Below are positions 21,259 through 31,947 of a DNA stretch of 64,000 nucleotides, one piece after another. Each line of letters opens with the position of its first letter. The stretch's first letter is position 1. The notes beneath the pieces are model-generated. The model did no database searches. It was given only the letters and a program-made list of their open reading frames with translations, and was not told where the DNA came from. The position numbers and the translations under genes are program-made. This DNA comes from Pseudo-nitzschia pungens (lineage: Eukaryota > Bacillariophyta > Bacillariophyceae > Bacillariales > Bacillariaceae). The DNA is taken from positions 1,771,001 to 1,835,000 of the forward strand of contig CM074758.1 of assembly GCA_037355855.1 (NCBI GenBank). The letters run 5' to 3'.

Positions 21259-21983
21259 GTTTCTTTGCAATGTTCGAATGAAGCTATTCAGTGCACTAGT
21301 GGTGCTGTCACTCACTCGGATTTGTTGACTGTTCACAATGAAGTGGAATTCGGTATAGCGACACTCAACTCGGGATCATACCCGAAAAATTGTGATGGAC
21401 CGGATTCGGAATTGATGGATTATTTTTTGGCTTGATGATGATTCATAAAGTCGAACGTGTGCCGTACTAAGTTCAGATATCTCATACGAACGTTGCTGTA
21501 CCGTAATTACGGTATGGTATCCAGCGGTTCCTACCACAATCAGTAATTACTTTCATGCATCATTATTCTGGACCTGTATCCGATCACGAAAAGGATTTTT
21601 GAATTTTTTTGATGGCTATCGTATCGGCCATCACAACATGAGTGAGATGCGACGACAGCAAAATGAAACTAAGATAGAACCGGATTGATCCAAATCCGAT
21701 CGGGGCTGGTCAGCATTCGAGCGCATCACTCACTCCATCTCCTCATCAAAAAACCAAGAATAAAAACTATCTTTGACCTTGTTGAAAATGACCCCAGATT
21801 GCTTATTTCGTGCTTTCTCATCGCTTCGGGGATTCGAACGCCGAGCCTACACCGATCCAAACACCTGTTGTTCGACGGAAGCGTTGTAATATTCCGAAAC
21901 CGAGTTGTGCTCCCACCTACTACCACCTCCAAGTGACGAAACTGATCATACAGAAATAAATAGAATCGAACGCATATCCAACC
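21259..21983. other. Divergent intergenic region
   Basis: This lies between the carbamoyltransferase (-) and SLY1 (+) and should hold both promoters. It contains GTACCGTAATTACGGTATGGTA near 21498, an imperfect palindrome of a type seen elsewhere in this window. I see no gene. Confidence 0.5.
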
Positions 21984-24090
21984 ATGGTTCTGTCCACGTC
22001 CCAGGTCACCCTGAAATCCTCGCAGCTCAAGGCCGTCTATCGGATGCTAGCATTCAATGAGGATGTTGATGTCGTCGAGGACGATTTTTCATTGCCTCCC
22101 GCTGGTTCCTCCCACAATCAATGGAAAATCTTGATTTACGACCAAGAGTGCCGAAGTATTATTTCACCGCTTCTCAGCGTGAGTCAACTCCGTCGGCGTG
22201 GTGTCACGTTGCATCCTGTTGCTGAATTCCGAACGAGAGCCCATCCCGGATGTGCCCGCGGTATACTTTTGCCGGCCGACCAAAGAAAATCTGTCGATCA
22301 TTGCGCAAGATTGTGCCAAAGGACTCTACGGGAGATCTCACCTGAATTTCGTGACGAAACTCGATCGGCCGCTCATGGAAGACTTTGCCAAACTCGTCGT
22401 ACAATCCGGGACGCTAGAGACCATTGCGGGAATGCACGATCAGTACTTGGACTTCGTCTGCCTGGAACAGCAGCTTTTCAGCCTGGCAAAGAAAGACTCT
22501 TATGCACTTTACAATGGATCGGGAGTCGACGAACAAATGATCGAGGAGGCCATGACAGAGATCGCATACGGTCTATTCAGTGTTGTCGCGACGCAAGGAA
22601 AAGTGCCAATCATTCGTTGTCCCAGGGTAAGTTAGAAGGCACGGAATCGGAGCTATGGATATTTTGATTCCACTGCGGAGACAACTTGGTCACTAATCGC
22701 TTCTTGGTGCTATGACGGCATTCGGCATTTCTTTCTCGACGGAACGTAACAAAATTTTGTTCTTGTTTCTAGGGTGGTGCTCCCGAAATGGTAGCTCGCA
22801 AATTAAATCGCATGATTGCCGAGCACCCTACTTTGCTCCGAAATAAATCCAGTGGTCTTCATCGGCCCCTATTAGTTATTCTTGATCGTAATACCGATTT
22901 GATTACGCCAATTCAGCACACATCTACCTACCAGGCACTAATTGACGACATGTTGAGACACAAGGCCAACAGAGTGGAATTCGACGTCACCACGGACACC
23001 GGCGGCAAACGCCCGAAGACCGTTCAAAAGAAGTTTGATCTTGATCCGGATCAAGATCCCTTCTACAGTCGCCATAAATTTCACCCCTTCCCGGAGGCCA
23101 TTGAAAGCAACGGAATAGACCTGCAGGAAGTGACCGCCAAGGAACAATCCATTCGCAGCAAGGCGACTGGCAACGAAATACCAGACCCATCCTCCTCTGC
23201 CAGTGATCTTGCCACAGCTGTCGACTCCTTGCCAGCCTTGTTGGAGCGAAAAAAGCAATTGGAGGTTCACACTAGCATTTTACAGGCGGTAATGAATCAA
23301 GTCGCGGCACGAGACGTCCCTCAATTTTTTGAATTAGAAACCTCATTGGCGACGGGTTCCTACAAGAACGACCCCTAACGGTGCCAAGAAAGAAGTCATG
23401 CAACTGGTATCGGATCCAACAAAGGGGAATATCGATGATAAACTGCGATTAATCGTCGTTTACGTTTTGACGACCAATGCAAAGACCGCCGATGTCGACG
23501 AGGTAGCTGCTGCTCTTCAACAGGCCATGGAGGGGACGGGGGACGATGGCAAACCTCGACTCGACAAAAATGGAAAGCTTCGACTTGAGATGGGTACCAA
23601 GGCCCTTGCATACTTGAAACAGCTCCGTTCTATGAACATGTTGCCCTTATCATCCGCTTTGCAAGAAATCGACTCCGGTTCCGCTGCTGCCGGCTCGAAC
23701 GTTTTTTCCAGTGTCTTCAACAAGGCCACATCTCAGGCCACCGGACTCTTGGCCAAGGCAGCCGACAAGGTCTCGTCAATGCTTGGAAAAAATCACAAAC
23801 ATTATGCTACCCAGGTCGTCGAGAATCTGTGCGAAATGACACCAGGCACAGAAGATGATGACTATCTCTATTTGGATCCCCGGGTAAAGGGCGACGTCGA
23901 TGTCCAAAAGCTTCGCACCATGAGTCGGTCCCCGGTGCACGAGACAACTGCATTTGTGATCGGTGGTGGATGCTATTCGGAATATCAGAACTTGCAAATG
24001 GTTGCAAACGAACGAAGGACTGTAAGCTACGGAAGCACGGAGCTCTTGGACGCGGGTGAGTTCTTGGCACAACTCGGAAAACTTGGCTAA
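21984..24090 (+). CDS. SLY1: SLY1/SCFD1, Sec1/Munc18 protein for ER-Golgi fusion, with two apparent single-base frameshifts
   Basis: SM proteins clasp SNARE bundles; SLY1 acts with syntaxin-5-type SNAREs in ER-Golgi traffic. Exons are 21984-22626 and 22773-24090, with a 146-bp intron (AGG/GTAAGT to TTTCTAG/GGT). Family signs are WKILIYDQECRSIISPLLSV, EPIPDVPAVYFCRPTKEN, KVPIIRCPR/GGAPEMVARKL across the splice, LLVILDRNTDLITPIQHTSTYQALIDD, KLRLIVVYVL, and VIGGGCYSEYQNL near the end. The conserved protein changes frame twice. After VTLH at 22214 the next residues (LLNSERE) lie in the +1 frame, with one extra C at 22215-22216. At 23372-23375 the sequence reads GAC CCC TAA, and one C fewer gives DPNGAKKEV and continues. 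Allowing for both, the protein is about 652 residues, the usual length. Read literally, the gene would be broken. Confidence 0.88.
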
Positions 24091-24335
24091 ACAGATCGGT
24101 TGAAAAATAATAATAACAGACACAGCTTAGAAAAGTACAAAGTAAAATTTCTATTGTAGAACAGTCGGCCATCTTTCTATCCGGGACGGATATTTTTTGA
24201 TGGGAAAACAAAATTATAACAAGCTGGTGTTGAGCAGGATCCGCGATGTTCTATCCGAAAAATAAAAAATTGAACGCGCCCAGACCCGAATTAGCTCGCA
24301 GTTTCAACGTCCGTTGGATGCAATGTGGACCACAG

Positions 24336-25361
24336 TTATCGCACGGCGACCTTCGATTCACCCGATAAGCTTCTCCTTGACTTATTCATTGGTTGCACGG
24401 AATTCCTTTGGCCAGCAGATACAACATGGTTATTCACCCGTTCTTGCCTGTTGCCTTCGCAAGTCCCTCGTGCCGCGACTGTTGTTTGCATTTGCTCCTC
24501 ACCGGAATAGAGGGCTTCCAATGATACTGTTTGATCCACAAGGGACTTACAGTTAAAACCATTGGAACTTGTTGTGGGAATTACTTTTTTCCCATCCGTC
24601 ACTCGTGTACTCTTGACGAACGAAACAAAGTCTTTCCGCTTCATTCCATGCGATCCAATATCTCGCTTGTATTCCATATCCATCCCCAGATCCCAAAGCT
24701 TAAATCCTAATTTTGAGAGCATGCGCCCTAGACTCACTAGTTGAACCGAGCCAGCGCTGTCCTGAGCGGTGAAACCTGTGAGGCTAGTATATATACTTCC
24801 GACTGTGTAGCCAAGTTCCCCGGCCGCTAGTTCTCCCGTATCTTCATTCCAAACCTCAATGGAATAGAGACGGACTGGCGCTGTTTCTTGTGTTTTACTG
24901 GATGAAAATGATGTGGTAGGATTGACGACGCAATCCACTTCACCGGCGTCGTTGATTTTCTTGAACACTCGCACCAGATTTGGATACAACCAACACATAT
25001 GGCCGTGCTGTTTGTGGCACCCTTCGACGACTCGATCGAAGCTTTGGTTCACTGTAAGCCGAAACTTTTTCGATTTCTTCCGTATAGACTTGGAGACATG
25101 CAAACCCTCTGGTAATGATATCACGGACCGTTCGTAATGCAACTTTGGGACAATGAAAGTTTCGCTCGCTATGGGCAAGAAACCCTCCATCATCAATGCT
25201 GCTAACAGTCGATGATGGTAGATGAGAGTGCAGCAAAGTTCACCGCGATATGGAACAACATACCGTTTCAAATAGTCGGGGATCCATCTCTCTATTCTGT
25301 CGTCACGCTCCCTGTATTCGTTCTCAAGATCTTGACCGTTCGTCATCGTCGAGTCTTCCAT
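24336..25361 (-). CDS. Leucyl/phenylalanyl-tRNA-protein transferase (Aat)-like protein
   Basis: This single-exon protein has 341 residues, longer than bacterial Aat (about 235). Aat enzymes transfer Leu or Phe from charged tRNA onto proteins with N-terminal Lys or Arg, marking them for degradation. The sequence follows the family order: LLAALMMEGFLPIAS near residue 52, LHVSKSIRKKSKKFRLTVNQSFDRVVEGC near residue 85, then YSIEVWNEDTGELAAGELGYTVGSIYTSLTGF near residue 164 and LGRMLSKLGFKLWDLG near residue 209. In bacteria these segments form the GNAT-like fold and aminoacyl pocket. Some family positions differ (HSVE is replaced by YSIE), so activity is uncertain. The last 90 residues are Ser/Arg-rich and have no family counterpart. 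No plastid or mitochondrial presequence is evident. It is convergent with SLY1, 245 bp away. Confidence 0.78.
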   Translation of the reverse strand: MEDSTMTNGQDLENEYRERDDRIERWIPDYLKRYVVPYRGELCCTLIYHHRLLAALMMEGFLPIASETFIVPKLHYERSVISLPEGLHVSKSIRKKSKKFRLTVNQSFDRVVEGCHKQHGHMCWLYPNLVRVFKKINDAGEVDCVVNPTTSFSSSKTQETAPVRLYSIEVWNEDTGELAAGELGYTVGSIYTSLTGFTAQDSAGSVQLVSLGRMLSKLGFKLWDLGMDMEYKRDIGSHGMKRKDFVSFVKSTRVTDGKKVIPTTSSNGFNCKSLVDQTVSLEALYSGEEQMQTTVAARGTCEGNRQERVNNHVVSAGQRNSVQPMNKSRRSLSGESKVAVR

Positions 25362-26064
25362 AGTACTGTATTATGAACTTCCGAGAAGGTAGAAGGTAAC
25401 CTTACGAGTAGCACGATTAGCGATTAGTTTCTCGTTTCGCGTGCGAGAAGACACGAAGAACGAACAACGCTAATCGTGTTCGTACGGTAAGATCTTAACC
25501 TTACTCGTATGTACAAGTACCAGGTAGAGCGTTTCTCGCAAGAACGAAATACTTCGAAGCAAGGTTACTTTATTTGTACTGTAGCGTACTGGTGCTGTGC
25601 TGTACAAACATGCCATAAGTCTTACGCAGTTCATGGAGTAAATCTTATGAGTAATGAGTAACCTTAACCTTAAGGTTACAGAACCATACGAGTAATACTT
25701 TGAAGTAAGACTCACTCACTCGCAAATACAGTTGCCATCGGGGACATTGACATTAACATAAAAAGGGTTCTCATTTTTTTAAGACTTGCGATGGAGAAAT
25801 TTCATTAGACGTGATTGACTGTGGATTCATTCCCGGTTGAAGTGCGTGTACGTTTTCGAAGAACAGTGAGGTTGGGAAACAGCCGCGTGTATCATGGGTC
25901 CGACGTGAGAATAGCTGGAAGTCCATCACGACCCTCAATAACGTATCACCAACCTCACACAAGTGTCAAATTGGCTTGGGAGTCTGTTCTCACTCAAATT
26001 GTTACTGTATCCGTTGCAACAGGAAAGAATAGCCAGCAAGGATTCGAAACAACAAACGCACAGA
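25362..26064. other. Divergent intergenic region rich in AACCTTAC-type words
   Basis: This 700-bp stretch lies between the Aat-like gene (-) and DXR (+). It contains an unusual density of one motif: GTAACCTTACGAG at 25396, TTAACCTTACTCG at 25496, CAAGGTTAC near 25560 and GTAACCTTAACCTTAAGGTTAC at 25657, the last a palindromic cluster. It probably holds both promoters. Open frames here are short and unrecognisable. Confidence 0.6.
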
Positions 26065-27652
26065 ATGAATCTCTCTATCGCTCTTTCCCTCTTGCTTTCG
26101 GCGGCACCCACCGCATTCGGTTTCGCTCCGATTTCTTCTTCAACCCCTTCCACCACAACCTTGAACGTGGTTTCAGGAAGTGCTGGTACCGGAGAAGGAT
26201 GGATCGAACCTTCGGCTCCTGTGAACAGCGAAGCCTCCCTTAAACTCACCCTTGAAAAGTCTCTTGAGGGTGCAAGCTTTCAGAAGCGACTATCTCTCCT
26301 AGGATCGACTGGATCCATCGGTACCCAGACGCTAGACATCGTCGATGCGTGCCCCGAGAATTTCGTTGTCGATGCTCTGTCCGCTGGAACGAATTCGAAA
26401 CTAATGACCGATCAAGTGTTGAAGTACAACCCAAAGATTGTGTCTATGGCGACAGAGAAAGCCGCCCAAGAATTGAAATCCAACTTGGAAGATGCTGGAA
26501 TGAAGAACATGCCCACAATCCTGCATGGCGACGAAGGTATTTTGGCGGCGGCCACCATCGATACCGCCGACACTGTTGTCACTGGTATTGTCGGTGCCGC
26601 TGGATTGCTACCCACCATTGAAGCTATTAAATTGAAGAAAGACATCGCCCTTGCGAACAAGGAGACGCTCATTAGTGGTGGGCCCGTTATTAATCCGCTC
26701 GTGAAGGAATATGGTATCAACATGTTGCCTGCCGATAGTGAACACAGCGCCATCTTCCAATGTTTGCAAGGCGTTCCCGAGGGTGGCTTGCGACGTGTCA
26801 TCTTGACTGCTTCCGGTGGAGCTTTCCGTGATTTGACTAAGGATGAACTTTTCAACATGTGTCGGGATGACCCTCGTGCCGTACAGGCCAAGGCCACGAC
26901 TCATCCAAATTGGGATATGGGTGCCAAGATTACCCTTGATAGTGCCACGATGATGAACAAGGGGTTAGAAGTGAGTGTAACGGGTATTTCGCCGTTTTTC
27001 GCTGCTTGCGTTGTGACGTCTATGTATCATGAGTTCTGCCGTGTGGTATACTTTCCCTCACATTTAATCCTTCACCAACTATAAATTGGTCTTGACGGTG
27101 TCTTTCCAAACGTTAAGGTTATCGAAGCGCACTACTTGTTTGGGGCTAGCTACGACGACATCGACGTCGTTATTCATCCCCAGTCTATCGTTCACTCTAT
27201 GGTAGAAACAAAAGATACTTCCTGCATTGCGCAATTGGGTTGGGCGGACATGCGACTTCCATTGGTCTACTCTGTCTCGTGGCCTCACAGATTGGAGATG
27301 CCTTACAAGCCTTTGGACTTGGCTGAGGTTTCTCAAATGACCGTTTATGAAACCCGATCACGAGAAGTACCCCTGCATTGCATTGGCGTACGAGGCAGGG
27401 CGGGCTGGTGGTACAATGACAGCCGTACTCAATGCTGCTAACGAGGCTGCCAATGAAATATTTAGGAAGGACGTCGGACTAGGCTTCTTGGATATTCCCA
27501 AGCTCATTGAGAGTGCTATGGAGGCTCACAAGGACGACCTCAAGACAAAGGATGTTACGTTAGATGATATTTTGTCGTGTGATGAATGGGCACGTCAATT
27601 TGTCCTTGAAAAAAGTGAGACAATGAAATCAGAATTGATTCTTCCGCGTTAA
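26065..27652 (+). CDS. DXR: DXR, 1-deoxy-D-xylulose-5-phosphate reductoisomerase, plastid-targeted, with one apparent frameshift
   Basis: DXR makes methylerythritol phosphate from DXP with NADPH, the committed step of the plastid MEP isoprenoid pathway. Exons are 26065-26970 and 27118-27652, with a 147-bp intron (GAA/GTGAGT to GTTAAG/GTT) that joins MMNKGLE to VIEAHYLFG. The N-terminus MNLSIALSLLLSAAPTAFGFAP is a signal peptide followed by a diatom plastid cleavage motif (Phe at +1). The core shows LGSTGSIGTQTLDIV (NADPH site), KKDIALANKETLI, LPADSEHSAIFQCLQG, LTASGGAFR, and HPNWDMGAKITLDSATMMNKGLE (metal and substrate residues). At 27349-27355 the frame slips: MTVYE is followed by PDHEKYPCIALAYEAGRAGG in the +1 frame, explained by one extra base in GAAACCC. 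With that base dropped the protein is about 479 residues and complete. The upstream frame from 25963 begins with GTG and is not used. Confidence 0.92.
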
Positions 27653-28092
27653 TCAATCATCATATCGATTTTTGCAGCTCTCAGCTTCATATCTTTGATT
27701 GCTGTTTTATTGTACTTCCTTCGATGGCCCTAGGCAAAACAATGAGAACTGGTCGAATTATTGGTGACGTTGGTACTAACCCGAACAAAGAAGCAATTTT
27801 TTTGACAGACCTTACAGAATTATAAAATTAAATGCCCTACTACTCGCTATGCATGCACTTTCAACCACGACGTAAAAAACTGCTAGATTTCGGTATGGCG
27901 GTAAAGCTGTTTAATCTGATACAAGTTGCGAACTAAAATTTCTATTGAGGTGGAGTTTCGTGTAAAAACTATCACCTTCTGCGTAAAAAATTGGGAGGTA
28001 GTCAAACACTGCTAGGTGCTTGAAAAATTGTGTGTTGGGACTAAATGGAACTGACTTTGAATGTGGTAGAAATCTGTTCTCTGTACGTCGAT
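27653..28092. other. Convergent 3' region between DXR and PFK-2/FBPase-2
   Basis: This 440-bp stretch lies between two convergent genes and should contain both 3' untranslated regions. It is AT-rich. I see no gene. Confidence 0.5.
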
Positions 28093-30263
28093 TTAACAGC
28101 TCAGAGGCATTTCGAGCGACTTGGTGGCCTTTTGCGTCACTGGACTGCTTGTAGGATGTCTCATGTGGTCGCCCCAGATTGGTGACGCAGACACTTGCGA
28201 ATTTTCGTCGATATTTTCCATACCTTCGATCGACACAATACTTTCTTCCTTCCCAAACGAGTTGGCTCTTTCGAAAACTGGTGCAAGCTCGTGGCATGAC
28301 TCTTGCCAACCCCCACCTCTGGCTGGAGTAAACTTCAGCACTGTGTGCATCGGTACCTCGATTTGCATTGCTGCTTCCACAGGCGACTTTCGAAGGTAAG
28401 CGATGAGCATTTGCAGCACCGAAACATGACTTACGATTAGAGTGGGAGTCACCTGTTGCTCGAAGTCAACTACAACTGATTCCAGGCGATGAATCAAATC
28501 TTTGTAAGATTCGCCTCCGGGAAATCTGCGGGCAAATGAGGTGGGACAAAACAGATGTATGTAAGGCTTTTTTGATCACGAGAAATATGAGAGACTGCTT
28601 TCTGTCCTTGTGGTAATAAAGTCGTACCTAGTGTGGAACGGATCTTTTTCCAGTCGACTATACCATTCGGGATATGTACTTTGAATTTCGAGTAATTCCT
28701 TTCCAGCAAAGTCCCCTTTGTCCATCCTTTGATGAGTATAGTATGATATGATAAAATTAAGCAATGCGTTGAGTCAGTAGAACCTGCATAGAGATATTTT
28801 CGGTCCGTCTTTCGTTGTACTTGATCGCGAGTTGTTCGAATCAAACTATGCTTTCAAGTTCAACATGGTCGTGTCACTTACGGGTTCAAAGTCGATAATT
28901 CATCCACAGGAAAATCGTAATCATCCCAAGCAACTGTTTCGGCCGCTCGTGGCATTGTACTGCTAAAGATTTTCAAGGGAAAAGGAGTTCCTGAATCCAC
29001 GTGGTTGGGATATGCACTTGCAACTCCACTGATCGACGTGCCAGTATTTGACATGTCACAAACCGACGCCCGTCTCGACACGAATTGACGGGATTCCTCG
29101 GAAACGAAATCGAAGAGCGCTTCGGAGAACCTTTTGCCTTGGGGACCCAGTTTGTCTCCTCGGATTAATCGTTTTTGAGTATGATGTGAAAGGTTTAGGA
29201 AATCTTTAGTCCCCTCAGCCATGTTGACACCAGTTACGTAGTCATCGCGATCTGTAGTAATGTCCGATAAAGTTTGTCCTGGACGGCATAGAAAAATCGG
29301 TCTTGTTCCGATATGCCAAGCCATCAAGGCAGGGACGATGACCTTCGACATGCGTCCATATATGTGATTGACCAACAATTTCGTCGATAGATTGAAAATC
29401 TTGATGTACGACAGAGAATCATCTTTGATAGTCTCATATTGTTCTTCATATTTTCTGACACGTTTTTTGAGGTCCTCTATAGCCTCCTTTTCGCCCATGC
29501 CGACGTAATCTGGTGAGTTGGAAGTTTTGAATCGAAAGTTCTCTAGCAAGAGTTCTTCGTCGTCGCAAATGGACTCAACGAAAACAACCCCAGTTGGCTT
29601 GCCCGGTCGCTTTGCGGGATTTGTACATTCTTCCAGAATCCACCTCCGTCTCTTGTCGGTACTGTTTGTGGCATCGAAAATGGCAATTCTATCTCTATGC
29701 TCTCCATCGGCTGAATGCGAAGATCTCGAGTGCTCACTGCGAGAAGAAGAACTATGTTGTCTGCCTTGGCGTTCGGTATCTGGTTCTTCCTCTCCGTCAA
29801 TCCATCGAAGCATGTCACGCAGCGCCAACTCGGCCACTTCCTCTCGAAGTGCAGCGGCCCCCTTATTGTCAGCAGCAAAAAAATCTGCGTCGCACGCTCC
29901 ACCCGAAGCCTTGCGCCGATACCTTCCCACGTTGAATATTTTACAGTGACAACCGTGCCATTCCAAAAAACTCAGCAGTTTTCGTGCGACGAATGATTTT
30001 CCGCGTGCTGGCAACCCGACCAATGCGATAACGAGTCGGGTGGAATTCTTCGTCAGTTTTCTTCTCTGTTCGAGTACCAAATCGGCAAGATTCGAAAGGA
30101 GATGTTGAGTGAGCAGATGATCGATTGAGACAGAGACACGACAAGAGATCGCTATCGTTTCACTTACTGCTTCCAAGCGATTTATCACCAAAGCCGTGTC
30201 AGTCGACGCTTCGTTGCTACCAGAATTATAATAATCTTTCGCGGGGGATTCTGAGCCTGCCAT
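28093..30263 (-). CDS. 6-phosphofructo-2-kinase/fructose-2,6-bisphosphatase-like protein with degenerate bisphosphatase domain
   Basis: The bifunctional enzyme makes and breaks fructose-2,6-bisphosphate, a regulator of glycolysis. Exons are 30263-28882, 28726-28628 and 28525-28093, giving 637 residues; introns are 155 and 102 bp, GT-AG and phase-consistent. The kinase half is intact: Walker A VIALVGLPARGKSFVARKL near residue 92, KIFNVGRYRR, FDATNSTDKRRRWI, VVFVESICDDEELL, then YIKIFN and HIYGRMSKVIVPALMAWHI. A Ser/His-rich insertion sits near residue 175. The bisphosphatase half is changed at its centre. The normal RHGE motif reads CRPGQT, so the phospho-accepting His is Pro. The LNEID motif reads LNPMD, so the catalytic Glu is also Pro. 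The second His (VSHVSVLQMLIAYL) and GGESYKDL remain. I infer a kinase-only or purely regulatory protein. The C-terminal 80 residues are disordered. Confidence 0.9.
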
Positions 30264-31947
30264 GTTCTTAAATTCGTCCCGACGTGCCTCGTTGGCTCTT
30301 CGTCGAACTCGGGATCTTACAGTGTTTCTTAGGTTCGTGGCGTTCGTTGCCTTCGTAACTTTCCGTTTTTCTTGTTGTCCACTTTCAGTAAAATGTTATT
30401 GCTGAGGTTCTTTCGTGTTTGTGTATTTGTGTGTTTGGATGTATTTTCTCAAAGTTGTGAGTCCGGCGAAAGATCTCGCTTTGCTTGCCATCAACCAACC
30501 TAAGGTGACGTGAAACAGATTTCGGCGAGTGGGTGGTGGGTGAGAGGTGAGACCTTTGGAGTTGTAACAACATTTGCGGTATGAATCTAAATTCCGAAAC
30601 TGCAGTGATGGCTGAATTCCGCTTGAACACATCGAAAATTTGAAAGTACGAATGTACCGGTAGCTTTTGAATCTTAGCTAGTTCGTACGAAAATCGAGAA
30701 CCCCTCCACCGGTATCTTACGGTATTACGGTAATGCAAGAACAGGAGACTTACGATTTTCGCAAACCGAGAAAGGAAAATGGGATGAACCAGTCTTGTTG
30801 TTTCACTGAATGAATGGTTGTCAGGAAGCCTACTTGATGATATGGATGTATTACCTGACGGTCATACATGTTCAATCCTTGTTCATGTTCAGATACTGCT
30901 GTATGCTGTTGGGTCAATGCAACTACTAGTAGTACTAACAAGCTCCTTCTTTTTGTCACTACTACTACTAGTACTGCCTTCCAGCACTCGGTTTGGTTGA
31001 GGAGGGAACCAGCATGTGATTCTTGCAATGACTGGTGATCTGGAATATACTGTATTGATTATAATGAGATTAAAATATATATTGTATTGTGACACGGTCA
31101 ACTACCAGGAAGAAAGGTTTGTTGAAAAAGTAGGAAAAGGGATGTGACCAAACATGATGATTGTTTTTGGTATCTCATTCAAAAATGCATTTTAGAGCAA
31201 GACCCCTTATTGATGCTGCGGCGGTACAACTAGTAGTACTAGTGCTGGTTCCTACTACTAGTATTGCTAGTAGCACCACTCCTACTATTAGTAGTTGTAC
31301 TACTACTAGTAGTACTATTGGCAGGTTCTACTGTGCTTTATGTTCTTGGTACCAGTTTCAAGTTGTATCATGGATCAAAGTTGAGGTATGTAAAAGCTCT
31401 GGTAGTCTGCGAGACTGCTCTAGACGTAGAGTGATATCATCTCTTGGGTTTGTTACCATGAGTTTCAGTTTCGGACGAACAGTAACCTTACGTAGTAACC
31501 TTACGGTAAAACTATTCGGTAAAACTACAAGTACGAAGTATCATTGAAGGAATTTTTACGAAGAACCCTAATAGACCGTTTTCACCGCGGTGAGGGACGG
31601 ACGCTCGATCGCGCATGGAGGATCATCATTCGTTCATTCATTTTCGTGATTGCTCCCCTAATCACATCATGATTCGTATTATTGTTTTTCATCACTTTGT
31701 CTCCTTTCTTGCACCTCGCGCAACCAGGACGATGCAACAACAAATAAGTTGGACCAGCAATTATTTAGGAGTACTTGTGCAAGTCGTCCCTTTGTCGCTC
31801 ATCATTTCGATTCCTGCAGTTACGAGAAGAAACCAATGCCTGCAAAGAAAAGTTTACTGATTTCATACTGAGAGCATCAAATAAACGGATTCGCTTGTCC
31901 CTGTCGAATAATCTAAATTTCGGAAGAAGGGACACACTGGTTTCGTC
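30264..31947. other. 1.7-kb divergent intergenic region with ACT/AGT clusters
   Basis: This lies between PFK-2/FBPase-2 (-) and the PRP40-like gene (+). I find no supportable gene. It holds TACCGGTAG near 30657, GGTATCTTACGGTATTACGGTAATG near 30712, two ACT/AGT-rich clusters (about 30918-30972 and 31228-31320), and two AACCTTACG words near 31484 and 31498. The DNA nearest 31948 carries the PRP40 leader. Confidence 0.55.
31228..31320. repeat. ACT/AGT-rich cluster with self-complementary runs
   Basis: The stretch is built almost wholly from CTACTA and TAGTAG triplets, with ACTAGT and AGTACT palindromes at each switch of orientation. Because CTACTA and TAGTAG runs face each other, the single strand can fold into several hairpins. 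Similar clusters occur at about 30918-30972, 53057-53122 and 63045-63125. Confidence 0.7.

Noticed and set aside
21820..21905. Possible tRNA on the minus strand (GTTCGAATC T-loop-like sequence near 21833)
   Set aside because: The T-stem has a mismatch, and I could not find a proper D-arm, anticodon arm or matching 7-bp acceptor stem upstream.
22627..22772. Reading SLY1 as two or three separate genes
   Set aside because: The intron here joins KVPIIRCPR to GGAPEMVARKL, a conserved SLY1 sequence, and the remaining breaks are single-base shifts inside conserved blocks.
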